A model generated the notes under the pieces. The model worked only from the letters and a program-made list of their open reading frames with translations. It made no database searches and was not told the DNA's origin. From Membranihabitans marinus (GTDB taxonomy: Bacteria; Bacteroidota; Bacteroidia; Chitinophagales; Saprospiraceae): a stretch of 64,000 bases of DNA. Each line of letters starts with the position of its first letter. The first letter of the stretch is position 1. Below, one piece after another: positions 1-7,838 of this stretch. The stretch covers positions 96,128 to 160,127 of the forward strand of contig NZ_JAHVHU010000015.1 in assembly GCF_019802045.1 (NCBI RefSeq), written 5' to 3'. Position numbers and translations under genes: made by a program.

Positions 1-1943
1 ATGCCAGGCACAAAGAGCCGATCGTACTGAATGAATCGGGCGTGGCATCGGATGTGTGCTTTTTGCCAAAGACCGATGCTTTTGATATTCGCCTCACCCA
101 TCTGGACGAAAATGTAAAATCTGTGGAATTAAGAGATGCGAAGGATCGAACCGTTGCTTTGTTGATTGTCCAAAACGATACCGCTGCCTATACCGTCGGG
201 CCCGGGGAACGGGAAGCTGTTCCGTGGAAACTCCATTTCCCAAAAGCGCAGGCCACAGTGGAGATCGAGGGGGTAACGGAATGGAACGATGATGAAGGAA
301 CCTGGTTTTTTGAGAATTCACATGGAGCGCTTTGGACACCGCATATTGACAGTTGGTTCTCGTTTGAAAAACATCGATGGCTGGTTACACCGCACAATCG
401 CCAGATGTATGGACAGCCTGGAGAGCAACAGTCAATGGCATTTAAAGTCTACAACAATGGAGAGGAAGCCAAAAAAGTGGATTTGAGTCTCGAATTTCCT
501 GATAAACCATGGACCGTTGCGCTTTCCGACGATGAAGTAACCATCGAACCGAATGAAGAAAAAGAAGTCCGACTCACCTGGATAACTGATGGCATCGATC
601 GTATCGTGCACCTCCGGGCCTCTCATGAGGAGTACTCTACCTATTCGACACTGTATGCCAATGCGGGAGACTCCCCGGTGGCATCTTCCATTGAAATGCC
701 GTTGGTTCTCCAACCCTATACGCATGAACACGAACAATTTGGTTACTTGCCCGATTACCCCCTGGATAATCAGATGTATTTCAATACGAACAACGCACCC
801 TTTGTTCGGAATGAAGACGGCGTCTCATCCATACACCGTGGTCAATGGACCGATGTGAAAACAAAATCGGCAGCGGGATCGATCATGGCATTCGATAAAG
901 ACGGTGATGTTTACACCTTAGCCAAAGAAAAGGGACAGGCCTTTTTATTGCACTCTACAGATGGAGGAAAGAATTTTACATCGTATGCCATACCGGGTAA
1001 TTCCTCGGGATCGTCTTTTGACATGGAGCAATTTACGGGCCACAATACGCCGTCAGGGCCGCCGCCCATCACGAGATACACCCGCAAAAAATCCGATAAA
1101 GAACATTTTTGGCGCAGGTATGGGGACATGGAGTTGCTGATTCCGAAAAAAACCGACCGAGGAATAGAATGGGAAGAGCCGGTATTCATTTCTGAGGAAT
1201 GCCTGGGTGTATCATCACATTCTGGTATTCCTTCTTCTGTAGTATCCAGTGGTGATAAAATCTTTCTGTGCTGGGGAGAAGCATCAGACCCGGAAGCAAG
1301 CCAGGAAGAAATACCTGGAGTTCCCGTGTTTGCCACGACATACCATAAGACCGAAAAGCGATTGGAAGAGCCCGTCCTGGTTGGCTTCGGTGCGCCGCCC
1401 AATGATGCGCATAACATACCAGGCATAACCATGGACAGTGAAGGTTATCTGCATATCCTGACGGGGACCCATGGCAGACCATTTCAATATTCACGGTCTT
1501 TGGAGCCGGAAACTACGCAGCGTGGTTGGACGAAGGCAGAGCCTATCATGGAGACAGATGGATCCCGGTCCACGCAGACCTATATAGGTCTGGTGACCGG
1601 CCTGGACAATACGCTACACGTCGTATTTCGTTTGTGGCAATATAATACGGAATATTTTCCAGATAATTACTTTGCTTCCTTAGCCTATATGTCAAAGAAG
1701 CCCGGAGAACCCTGGTCTGAACCGCAGCTTTTGGTGGTCGCTCCTTTTTCGCATTACAGTCTCTATCGGCACCGATTGACCATCGATCGGGAGGACCGGC
1801 TGTTTTTATCTTATTTATATTGGTCCACCTATTGGTTTTACCGGAATGATCGGCAACAGAATCAGCGGAGCTTGTTGATGTCGCCGGATGGTGGAAAAAG
1901 CTGGAAGATGGCGGGTGATGCGGATGTGGGGGTGGAGCAGTGA
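1..1943 (+). CDS. BNR-repeat (sialidase-fold) exported enzyme, 5' end outside window
   Basis: The reading frame is open from base 3 to the TGA at 1941-1943 (646 codons). A GTG at 42 could start it, but codons upstream are also open and no signal peptide is visible, so I read it as the 3' part of a longer gene. Two Asp-box motifs (S-x-D-G-G-x-x-F/W) lie near 950 and 1880, as in BNR/sialidase-fold beta-propellers. The first third is beta-rich and contains an Ig-like segment. Many tryptophans and repeated 'GxxHI/LxxxTGTHG'-type strands resemble BNR_4 proteins, a group that includes polysaccharide lyases. Inference: a secreted or periplasmic carbohydrate-active enzyme. The exact reaction cannot be read from the sequence. 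The 3' end abuts the truncated antitoxin remnant on the opposite strand. Confidence 0.72.
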   Translation, partial: ARHKEPIVLNESGVASDVCFLPKTDAFDIRLTHLDENVKSVELRDAKDRTVALLIVQNDTAAYTVGPGEREAVPWKLHFPKAQATVEIEGVTEWNDDEGTWFFENSHGALWTPHIDSWFSFEKHRWLVTPHNRQMYGQPGEQQSMAFKVYNNGEEAKKVDLSLEFPDKPWTVALSDDEVTIEPNEEKEVRLTWITDGIDRIVHLRASHEEYSTYSTLYANAGDSPVASSIEMPLVLQPYTHEHEQFGYLPDYPLDNQMYFNTNNAPFVRNEDGVSSIHRGQWTDVKTKSAAGSIMAFDKDGDVYTLAKEKGQAFLLHSTDGGKNFTSYAIPGNSSGSSFDMEQFTGHNTPSGPPPITRYTRKKSDKEHFWRRYGDMELLIPKKTDRGIEWEEPVFISEECLGVSSHSGIPSSVVSSGDKIFLCWGEASDPEASQEEIPGVPVFATTYHKTEKRLEEPVLVGFGAPPNDAHNIPGITMDSEGYLHILTGTHGRPFQYSRSLEPETTQRGWTKAEPIMETDGSRSTQTYIGLVTGLDNTLHVVFRLWQYNTEYFPDNYFASLAYMSKKPGEPWSEPQLLVVAPFSHYSLYRHRLTIDREDRLFLSYLYWSTYWFYRNDRQQNQRSLLMSPDGGKSWKMAGDADVGVEQ

Positions 1944-2229
1944 GAAATCGTTTGAATATAAGAATATCTGATATCAATTGGCGGGAGACCTTTAATTCCC
2001 TTGCTATTTGTGCCTGTGAAATATTGTCCTCGGTCAATATATAATCCAACAGCTCCACCGGATTTAAATCTTTTTTGTAATCGATCTCACGAGACTCGTA
2101 TTCATCAATTATTATCTCAATTAATTCGATCTCTTCCCGATTGGCATCATAATCTTTGATCGTTAGTTGTTCATGAATTTCACTATATCGATTTTACTGA
2201 TCCTTTCCTGTTATCTTTTTATATTTCAT
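1944..2229 (-). pseudogene. HigA-like HTH antitoxin remnant (in-frame stop, 3' truncated)
   Basis: Reading leftward from the ATG at 2229, the frame encodes MKYKKITGKDQ, a TAA stop, then continues in the same frame NRYSEIHEQL...IKDYDANREE...NPVELLDYIL...NISQAQIARELKVSRQLISDI. This matches the layout of Bacteroidota HigA-type antitoxins of about 110-120 residues: an acidic helical N-terminus, a 'DYDA/EIE.I...IDEYE' segment, a 'NPVELL' linker and an XRE helix-turn-helix. Two lesions are visible: a nonsense codon at position 12 (perhaps TAT/TAC to TAA), and loss of the C-terminal helices where the frame runs into the antisense of the BNR gene near 1944. No HigB toxin is visible beside it. An internal start would still give an HTH fragment, but function is unlikely. 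Confidence 0.6.
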
Positions 2230-2234
2230 ATTAT

Positions 2235-2261
2235 GAGGTTTTTGCAACATTATGAAACCTC
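2235..2261. promoter_or_regulatory. Inverted repeat between divergent antitoxin genes
   Basis: GAGGTTT (2235-2241) and AAACCTC (2255-2261) form a 7-bp inverted repeat with a 13-bp spacer. It lies between the divergent starts of the HigA-like remnant (2229, -) and the small antitoxin (2301, +). Antitoxins usually autoregulate from such operators, so an operator is plausible. It could equally be a chance hairpin. Confidence 0.3.
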
Positions 2262-2300
2262 GCAAAGATTTCCGAAATTGTGAAATAAAATTGAATAATT

Positions 2301-2543
2301 ATGACAACAGTAGATAAAATACGCAGTGGCCTGATTGACAAAATTCTGACCATTAAAAACAAAGATTTTTTAGTGGCGCTTGATAATCTGATTTCTGCAA
2401 GCTCCGTAGATAGCGAGATTGTGGAACTGACCGCTGAACAAAAAGAAATGCTCGAAATGAGCGAAGCGGACATTAAGAATGGAAGATTAATTTCCCAAGA
2501 AGCTATGGACACACGAAATCTCGAATGGTTAAACGGACTGTAA
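2301..2543 (+). CDS. Small antitoxin-like protein paired with ParE/RelE toxin remnant
   Basis: This 80-residue protein begins MTTVDKIRSGLIDKI. It has an N-terminal helical segment ('KNKDFLVALDNLISAS') followed by an acidic, probably extended C-terminal tail ('LTAEQKEMLEMSEADIKNG...SQEAMDTRNLEWLNG'). Bacteroidota genomes often carry such short acidic proteins directly ahead of a ParE/RelE toxin. The toxin remnant that follows overlaps its last 19 bases, which is the normal coupled arrangement. The gene itself is intact. Its toxin is broken, so it is either an orphan antitoxin or a passenger awaiting decay. I do not assign it to a named family. Confidence 0.6.
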   Translation: MTTVDKIRSGLIDKILTIKNKDFLVALDNLISASSVDSEIVELTAEQKEMLEMSEADIKNGRLISQEAMDTRNLEWLNGL

Positions 2544-2831
2544 GATGGACACGAACAGCGGATATTCAATATGTTGGAATACTTGAATATTGGGTCAAAC
2601 GGAACAAATCGAATATGTATTCGAAAAAGCTGATTAAAATCGTAGCGAACTAAACAAATTGCGGAAACGCCTTTCATTTATAAGTCAGCGGAATTTAAAG
2701 ATACAAGAGTTGCATCGCTTGGCAATTTCAGCATTTTCTATAAGACAACTGACGAAGAAATAATAATCATCGCATTCTGGGACAATCGGCAAGATCCAAA
2801 AAAATTATATCGAGTTTTGAAAGAATCATGA
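2525..2831 (+). pseudogene. ParE/RelE-family toxin with two frameshifts
   Basis: The ATG at 2525 overlaps the antitoxin end. Three successive frames rebuild a typical toxin of about 100 residues. Frame one reads MVKRTVRWTRTADIQY...VKRNKSNMYSKKLIKIV up to about 2643. Frame two covers SELNKLRK (2644-2669). Frame three reads PFIYKSAEFKDTRVASLG and ends EEIIIIAFWDNRQDPKKLY...VLKES at TGA 2829-2831. Each switch equals one missing base. The C-terminal 'FWDNRQDP' and 'R.A.LG.F.I.Y' signatures are those of RelE/ParE toxins. As written no full-length toxin can be made, so the module should be non-toxic unless the frameshifts are sequencing errors. Confidence 0.65.
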
Positions 2832-2968
2832 GCGGGACCGAGGCGGAACCCATGACTTGCACCGAAGTGATCATTTGGCCATTTGCTCGCAGAATACCCC
2901 ATACTTTACCCGTTATGTTATAGCAGAAATTTTTATTTTGCATGAGAGCAATGATCTAAATACTATAA

Positions 2969-3883
2969 ATGAACAGACGAAAATTTTTCAGAGATGCCGC
3001 CCTTTCCGGTTCCGGCGTATTGCTGGGGCAAGGTTTGATGGGGAAAGGACCGGAAGAGCAATCCGAAAATGAAGCTGAAGTGAACTTGATGGACGAAGTT
3101 CGTAAGTACAGAAAGATCGATTCTCATGCGCACGTTTACTTTTCAGAGGACAGTCCGCGAGTACAACTGGACTTTGCCGACCGATTGAGCATTGATAAGC
3201 TGATGATTTCCGTTAATATAGCTCCTCACACCAAAGGGACGCCGGAACAGTTTCGTAAAAACAATGATCTCGTGATCCGCTGTATGAAGGATCATCCGGA
3301 TCGGTTGTTAGGGACAATGGTGTTGAATCCGACCTATCAGAAAGAATCATTGGAAGAGATCGACCGGTGTGTGGATGCCGGGATGGTGGGTGCCGGTGAG
3401 CTCTATAACCAGTTGAAAATAAACGATCCTTTGTATTATCCCATCATTGAAAAACTCACCGATCTGAATATGCTTATCCATATGCATTCTGCCATTGGAT
3501 ATTCAAGAGTTACACTCAATGAGCGGGAACCTAAGAATATCTCTTTGCCGGAGGATTTTGTGGAAATAGCCAAACGATACCCGGAAGCTATGTTTCAGTA
3601 TGCGCATATTGGGGGAGGTATTGACTGGGAAAATTCATGTAAAGTTCTCAAAGATTCACCAAATGTATATGTTGATGTATCAGGAAGCAACAATGCCGCC
3701 AATATGATCGATTTTGCAATGAAATACATCGGGGAGGATAGACTGCTTTTTGGATGCGACAGCAGTTATTATCAAGGGGTAGGTCATATGTTCGCTGCGA
3801 AGTTAACGGATGCACAACGCAGAAAGATTTTTTTCGAAAACTACAATGATATCCTCAAAAAATCAGGAAACCATGTTGATTGA
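2969..3883 (+). CDS. Exported amidohydrolase (metal-dependent TIM barrel)
   Basis: A 304-residue protein with a twin-arginine leader (NRRKFFRDAALSGSG), so probable Tat export. The Amidohydro_2 signature residues are present: D51-S-H53-A-H55 after beta strand 1, H171-x-H173, H213 in 'YAHIGGG' and D264 in 'FGCDSS'. These are the ligands expected to bind Zn or another divalent ion. Family members hydrolyse lactones or C-N bonds, or decarboxylate; the substrate here is unknown. The stop overlaps the start of the next gene (ATG at 3873), so the two are probably translated together. The next product is a relative without the metal ligands. Confidence 0.82.
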   Translation: MNRRKFFRDAALSGSGVLLGQGLMGKGPEEQSENEAEVNLMDEVRKYRKIDSHAHVYFSEDSPRVQLDFADRLSIDKLMISVNIAPHTKGTPEQFRKNNDLVIRCMKDHPDRLLGTMVLNPTYQKESLEEIDRCVDAGMVGAGELYNQLKINDPLYYPIIEKLTDLNMLIHMHSAIGYSRVTLNEREPKNISLPEDFVEIAKRYPEAMFQYAHIGGGIDWENSCKVLKDSPNVYVDVSGSNNAANMIDFAMKYIGEDRLLFGCDSSYYQGVGHMFAAKLTDAQRRKIFFENYNDILKKSGNHVD

Positions 3884-4658
3884 TAGTAATGCATATATAG
3901 GACACTGGCCGTTTCGTAAATTTGAATACAACACCCTGGAAGCTTTGTGGGGAAGAATGAAGGAGTTTGGCACGGATGCATCGATAGTGAGTAATCTCCA
4001 TGGAGTTTTTTATAAGAATACGCAACATGCGAATGAGGAATTGCATCAGGCTATAGGCAGCAAAAGGGTCTATAAGGACCGGTTCATTCCGTTTGCGGTC
4101 ATCAACCCGATTTATGGGGGGTGGCGTGATGATTTTGAGGTCTGCACCTCCGATATGGGGATGCAGGGAATCCGGCTTTATCCAAAGTATCACCATTACG
4201 ATATTACCCATCCTTCGTGCGTCGAGCTTGTAAAGATGAGTCGGGATAAGGGTCTTCCTGTGGCATTTTCCCTTCGAATGGTGGATAATCGGACGAGTTC
4301 CTGGATCGATATCGAAAAAGAATGGGCATTGAAGGATATGATCCCGATCATTAAAGCGGTGCCGGATGCGAAATATATTATCTGCAATGTAGCCAACAGT
4401 ACTAATCTCAGCGAGGAGGATTTGAAGTTGTTCAAAAAAACGGATACATTGATGGACTCCTCGGGAAGGGCACTCATAGATTGGCCGGGATTGCTGACAA
4501 AATTTGGAAAAGAAAAGTTCTGTTTTGGCAGTCAATCACCCATTCTTGATTATTGTTCGGGGTTGTTGCGGATAGAATCCCTAAGAGAACGAGAGGCTGA
4601 CGAAAAAACAAAAGAGTTGTTGCGGTCGGGAAATTTAATGAAAATGCTGGAGATATAA
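3873..4658 (+). CDS. Amidohydrolase-like protein lacking the canonical metal ligands
   Basis: The frame is open from 3810, but ATG 3873 is the natural start: the product then begins MLIDSNAYIGHWPFR and overlaps the preceding gene by 11 bases. It has 261 residues and no signal peptide. The fold should match its neighbour, but the ligands are replaced. D-S-N-A-Y stands where the neighbour has D-S-H-A-H, 'AFSLRM' where it has 'LIHMHS', and 'FGSQSP' where it has 'FGCDSS'. Proteins starting 'DxNxYxxxWPFR' are a known subgroup of amidohydrolase-like proteins in Bacteroidota and Planctomycetota. Inference: a pseudo-enzyme partner, or an enzyme with different chemistry. The Tat signal on only one of the pair raises the question whether they work in the same compartment. 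Confidence 0.75.
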   Translation: MLIDSNAYIGHWPFRKFEYNTLEALWGRMKEFGTDASIVSNLHGVFYKNTQHANEELHQAIGSKRVYKDRFIPFAVINPIYGGWRDDFEVCTSDMGMQGIRLYPKYHHYDITHPSCVELVKMSRDKGLPVAFSLRMVDNRTSSWIDIEKEWALKDMIPIIKAVPDAKYIICNVANSTNLSEEDLKLFKKTDTLMDSSGRALIDWPGLLTKFGKEKFCFGSQSPILDYCSGLLRIESLREREADEKTKELLRSGNLMKMLEI

Positions 4659-5031
4659 GTCACGGAGTGTAGTATAGGTTTAGCATCTTTTTGCTCCGTG
4701 CCTATAGGCCGGGGAGAGATGAAAGTGCAAACAATGGATTTAGCCCCTAAATCCCGCAAAAGTCAAACATGACCCAAAATTGGGCTATGTTATATGCCAA
4801 ATTTTGGAAATTAAGCAATTGATGCACTGTGTATTATGCGTAATAATAGGTTGACGTGGTGAATAAAGCGGGAAATGCTATGTTGTTAATGGTTAAATCC
4901 AAATAAGATATTGCCATTCTAACCCCGGCATCCCCAACTCGTTGGGGACGGGGCAAAAGTCATCCTGGCATTATACCCTCTTTTCCGCTAAAGAGGTTCG
5001 GGGTTTAATCCCATTATATAATGTAAAAAAA
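4659..5031. other. Intergenic region with three hairpins
   Basis: No gene was found in these 373 bases. Three palindromes stand out: GGATTTAG/CTAAATCC with a 3-base loop (4736-4754); CCCCG..TCCCCAAC/GTTGGGGA.CGGGG (4923-4953); and CCTCTTT/AAAGAGG with a 6-base loop (4977-4996). A looser CACGGAG/CTCCGTG pair sits at 4661-4700. None is followed by a clear U-run, so I do not call them terminators. They resemble dispersed intergenic repeat material. Confidence 0.5.
4923..4953. repeat. Strong GC-rich hairpin
   Basis: TCCCCAAC (4931-4938) and GTTGGGGA (4941-4948) pair perfectly over a 2-base loop. An outer CCCCG (4923-4927) and CGGGG (4949-4953) extend the stem. It lies about 80 bases before the aminotransferase start and may act as a transcript end or an attenuating structure. 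No T-run follows on either strand. Confidence 0.45.
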
Positions 5032-6408
5032 ATGAGAATGAAAAATAGTCCACTAAACCGAAGAAAATTTATAAAAGTCAACGCTGTAGCAGGGCTGGGC
5101 GCATCGGTTGCATTGAGCCATTCACCCACCCACGCATTTGACATTATTAATAAAGTAAATCAGACACCGGCCATTCTGGGTGGGAATCCTATGGTGGATC
5201 ACGATTGGCCCTCCTGGCCGATATGGAATCCGGAAACAGATGAGAAGCGGCTTCTGGAGGTCATGCGCAGTGGCGTGTGGTCCAGAAAAAATGTGACTAT
5301 CGAATTTGAGAAGAAATGGGCAGAAACCATTGGGAGCAAAAGATGCCTCGCATTAGTCAATGGCACCAATGCCTTGAATACCTCGTTCGCTAACCTGGAC
5401 ATCGGATGGGGCGATGAGGTGATCACCACACCGTATTCTTTTATCGCATCAGCTCAAAGCATATTATTCAATGGTGCCATTCCGATATTTGTGGATGTGG
5501 ATCCCAAGACTTTTCAAATAGACCCTTCAAAAATAGAAGAAATAATAACAGACAGAACTAAAGCTATCCTCCCGGTCCATATTCTCGGATTGCCTTGTGA
5601 CATGGACCCTATTATGAAAATAGCCGCTAAGCATGATCTCAGAGTGGTCGAGGATGCCTGTCAGGGTTGGCTGGCAGAGTATGATCACAAAAAGGTCGGC
5701 ACCTTTGGTGATGCCGGTTGTTTTAGTTTTCAAAACTCGAAGAACATCCCAATTGGTGAAGGTGGTGCGATTGTATCCGACGATGATGAATTTATGGACC
5801 GGTGCTATTCCTACCACAATTATGGTATGCCCTATGGATCCACAGAAAGAGGGGCCGAACCCGGTGCGGTCCTGGCAGGAACTAAACTGCGGATTACCGA
5901 GTATCAATGTGCCATCGGATTGGCTCAGCTGGAACGGCTGGAAGAGCAGACTGAAAAGCGAAGCGATAATGCAAGATATCTGCGAAATAAAATCAGTGAA
6001 ATATCCGGTATTGTCCCCTATGAATTATATCCTAAAGTGACTCGTGCTGCTTTCCATTTGTTCCCATTCCGGTATATGAAAGATGACTTCAAAGGTTTAC
6101 CGAGAGGAAAATTTCTTGCTGCACTCCGGGCGGAGGGAGTGCCTTGTTCTCCGGGATATACTCCACTTAACAAAATGCCCTTTTTAGAAAACACCTTTAA
6201 TTCGAAGAACTTCAAAAGATTCTATGCTGACAAGGATTTGAATTATGCGGATTACCGCGAAAGAAATGAATGTCCTTTGAATGATGTATTGTGCGCTGAA
6301 GAAGCGGTCTGGATTCCTCAGTATGTGCTTCTGGGGTCAAAAGGAGATATGGATGCTATCCACGCTTCCATTCAAAAAATATATAATCACGCCGAAAAGC
6401 TGAAATAG
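5032..6408 (+). CDS. DegT/DnrJ/EryC1/StrS-type PLP aminotransferase with Tat signal
   Basis: The frame opens at 4942, but the upstream part crosses intergenic hairpins. ATG 5032 (or 5038) gives 458 residues and places a twin-arginine leader (LNRRKFIKVNAVAGLGASV) at the N-terminus. The sugar-aminotransferase fold is clear: 'GTNAL' near 110, 'TPYSFIAS', 'PVHILGLPCDM', 'VEDACQ', and the PLP lysine K237 in 'SFQNSKNIPIGEGG'. Family members transaminate keto-sugars with glutamate in the cytoplasm. An export signal on such an enzyme is unusual and suggests a periplasmic role, or use of the fold for another purpose. It sits between the amidohydrolase pair and another Tat-type protein. Confidence 0.85.
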   Translation: MRMKNSPLNRRKFIKVNAVAGLGASVALSHSPTHAFDIINKVNQTPAILGGNPMVDHDWPSWPIWNPETDEKRLLEVMRSGVWSRKNVTIEFEKKWAETIGSKRCLALVNGTNALNTSFANLDIGWGDEVITTPYSFIASAQSILFNGAIPIFVDVDPKTFQIDPSKIEEIITDRTKAILPVHILGLPCDMDPIMKIAAKHDLRVVEDACQGWLAEYDHKKVGTFGDAGCFSFQNSKNIPIGEGGAIVSDDDEFMDRCYSYHNYGMPYGSTERGAEPGAVLAGTKLRITEYQCAIGLAQLERLEEQTEKRSDNARYLRNKISEISGIVPYELYPKVTRAAFHLFPFRYMKDDFKGLPRGKFLAALRAEGVPCSPGYTPLNKMPFLENTFNSKNFKRFYADKDLNYADYRERNECPLNDVLCAEEAVWIPQYVLLGSKGDMDAIHASIQKIYNHAEKLK

Positions 6409-6607
6409 TATTCAGATACACTGCGTAATTATCGGATCATTAACGCTTATGAGATGACTGTCTGCAGGATGAAATTATTTTTTTTAATTAAGATCGATAG
6501 AAATTTGATCTAGCCTTGTAATCATTAGATTGTGTACGCTAACGCAGGAAGTGAAGGTGGAATCTCTTGACTCCTTGTATCGTTGATTTTTTGGATCTTT
6601 ATAGGGT

Positions 6608-7783
6608 ATGAAATTATCGGGAAAAATGGAACATAACAGAAGAGATTTTATTCGAAAAATAGGGGGCTCATCCGTTTTATTCGGCATTAGTGGAATGCTT
6701 TGGGCTGGCCATAGGATAAATCCAAAACATGGTTTGGGTGATTCTGGTGCTGCTTTTGTGGGGGACACCTGGGTGGATATCGATCATCAGACTTATGGTG
6801 CAAAACCAGATGATGGAAACCAATTAGGTGGAGGAACCTTGTATTCTGATCATTTTACGAAAGGCGACTACGAGCCCACCGATTTAGATGGATTAATTGA
6901 AGCTCTTTCACAAGCAAAACCGGGCGAGGTTGTGTTTATCCCGGATGAAACAGAGATTGATCTGACTACCTACATCTATATCGATCAATTTGTGCTGGAG
7001 ATTCCTAAGGGGGTAACCTTGGCAGGAAATCGTGGTCACGATGGTTCTAAAGGAGCTTTGCTGAGTAGTGATGCGTTGAAAACACCGATCCTGATCCGTG
7101 CTCTGGGATCAAACGTACGGATTTCCGGACTCCGCATTCAGGGTCCCAATTCCAAAAGGTATATGGCACACCATAAAAAATCTTTTCAACCCGGAGGGCC
7201 TCGGCATGCCTATTACTACAAGTTTCCTGTATCCAATGGGATTGTTACCGAGTATGGAAACCTCGAGATTGATAATTGCGACATCTCTGCGTTTTCCCAA
7301 TCCGGAATTCAGCTCAACAAGGGTGAGTTTCACCACATTCACCACAATTTTATTCATCATTGTCAATACAATGGGCTGGGGTATGGAATCAGTCATAGTA
7401 CAGCTTCATCCATTATCGAATATAACTTGTTTGATTCCAATCGGCATTCAATAGCTGGCACCGGTGAACCCGGGTGCAGCTATGTCGCTCGCCACAATGT
7501 GGAATTGGGTATTTCCCTGAGTCATTGTTTTGATATGCACGGCGGAAAAGACCGAAAGGATGGAACCGTTATTGCAGGTACCAACATTGAAATATACAAC
7601 AATACCTTTCGGGCACCTCAATTTGCGATCGGAATACGGGGCGAGCCGGAGAATGATTGTAAAATCTATCAGAACTGGTTTGTCAGTCATCAGGCGGAAG
7701 ATGAGGCAGTTCGTCCCTATCCCTATGAAAAAAGAGATGTTTATGATAATGTCTATGGAAAAGACCCGGGGCCACCCAAGTAA
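6608..7783 (+). CDS. Tat-type right-handed beta-helix protein (pectate-lyase-like fold)
   Basis: 391 residues from ATG 6608; ATG 6626 (MEHNRRDFIRK) is an equally good start. A twin-arginine leader is followed by 'GGSSVLFGISGMLWAG'. The body shows the short repeated strands of a parallel beta-helix: 'IPKGVTLAGNRG', 'VRISGLRIQGP', 'LEIDNCDISAFSQSGIQLNK', 'HHIHHNFIHHCQYNGLGYGI', 'SSIIEYNLFDSNRHSIAGTG', 'IEIYNNTF'. Histidines cluster in the middle turns. Relatives are polysaccharide lyases, GH28-like enzymes and epimerases; the reaction cannot be fixed from sequence. It follows the aminotransferase by about 200 bases and is probably part of the same exported set. Confidence 0.75.
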   Translation: MKLSGKMEHNRRDFIRKIGGSSVLFGISGMLWAGHRINPKHGLGDSGAAFVGDTWVDIDHQTYGAKPDDGNQLGGGTLYSDHFTKGDYEPTDLDGLIEALSQAKPGEVVFIPDETEIDLTTYIYIDQFVLEIPKGVTLAGNRGHDGSKGALLSSDALKTPILIRALGSNVRISGLRIQGPNSKRYMAHHKKSFQPGGPRHAYYYKFPVSNGIVTEYGNLEIDNCDISAFSQSGIQLNKGEFHHIHHNFIHHCQYNGLGYGISHSTASSIIEYNLFDSNRHSIAGTGEPGCSYVARHNVELGISLSHCFDMHGGKDRKDGTVIAGTNIEIYNNTFRAPQFAIGIRGEPENDCKIYQNWFVSHQAEDEAVRPYPYEKRDVYDNVYGKDPGPPK

Positions 7784-7838
7784 ATGATGAAACAACTTTC
7801 TACCCTTTTTAAGACGTATACTTAATATCTACCAACCA

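Noticed and set aside
1546..2058. Minus-strand 170-residue reading frame across the BNR gene end
   Set aside because: Only its first 38 or so residues (the HTH) look natural. The rest is antisense of the BNR gene with low-complexity PPHPHHPP text. I list the HTH part as a remnant instead.
2857..3072. Plus-strand 71-residue frame overlapping the amidohydrolase start
   Set aside because: The overlapping frame with the Tat signal is clearly the gene. This one is out of frame with no motif.
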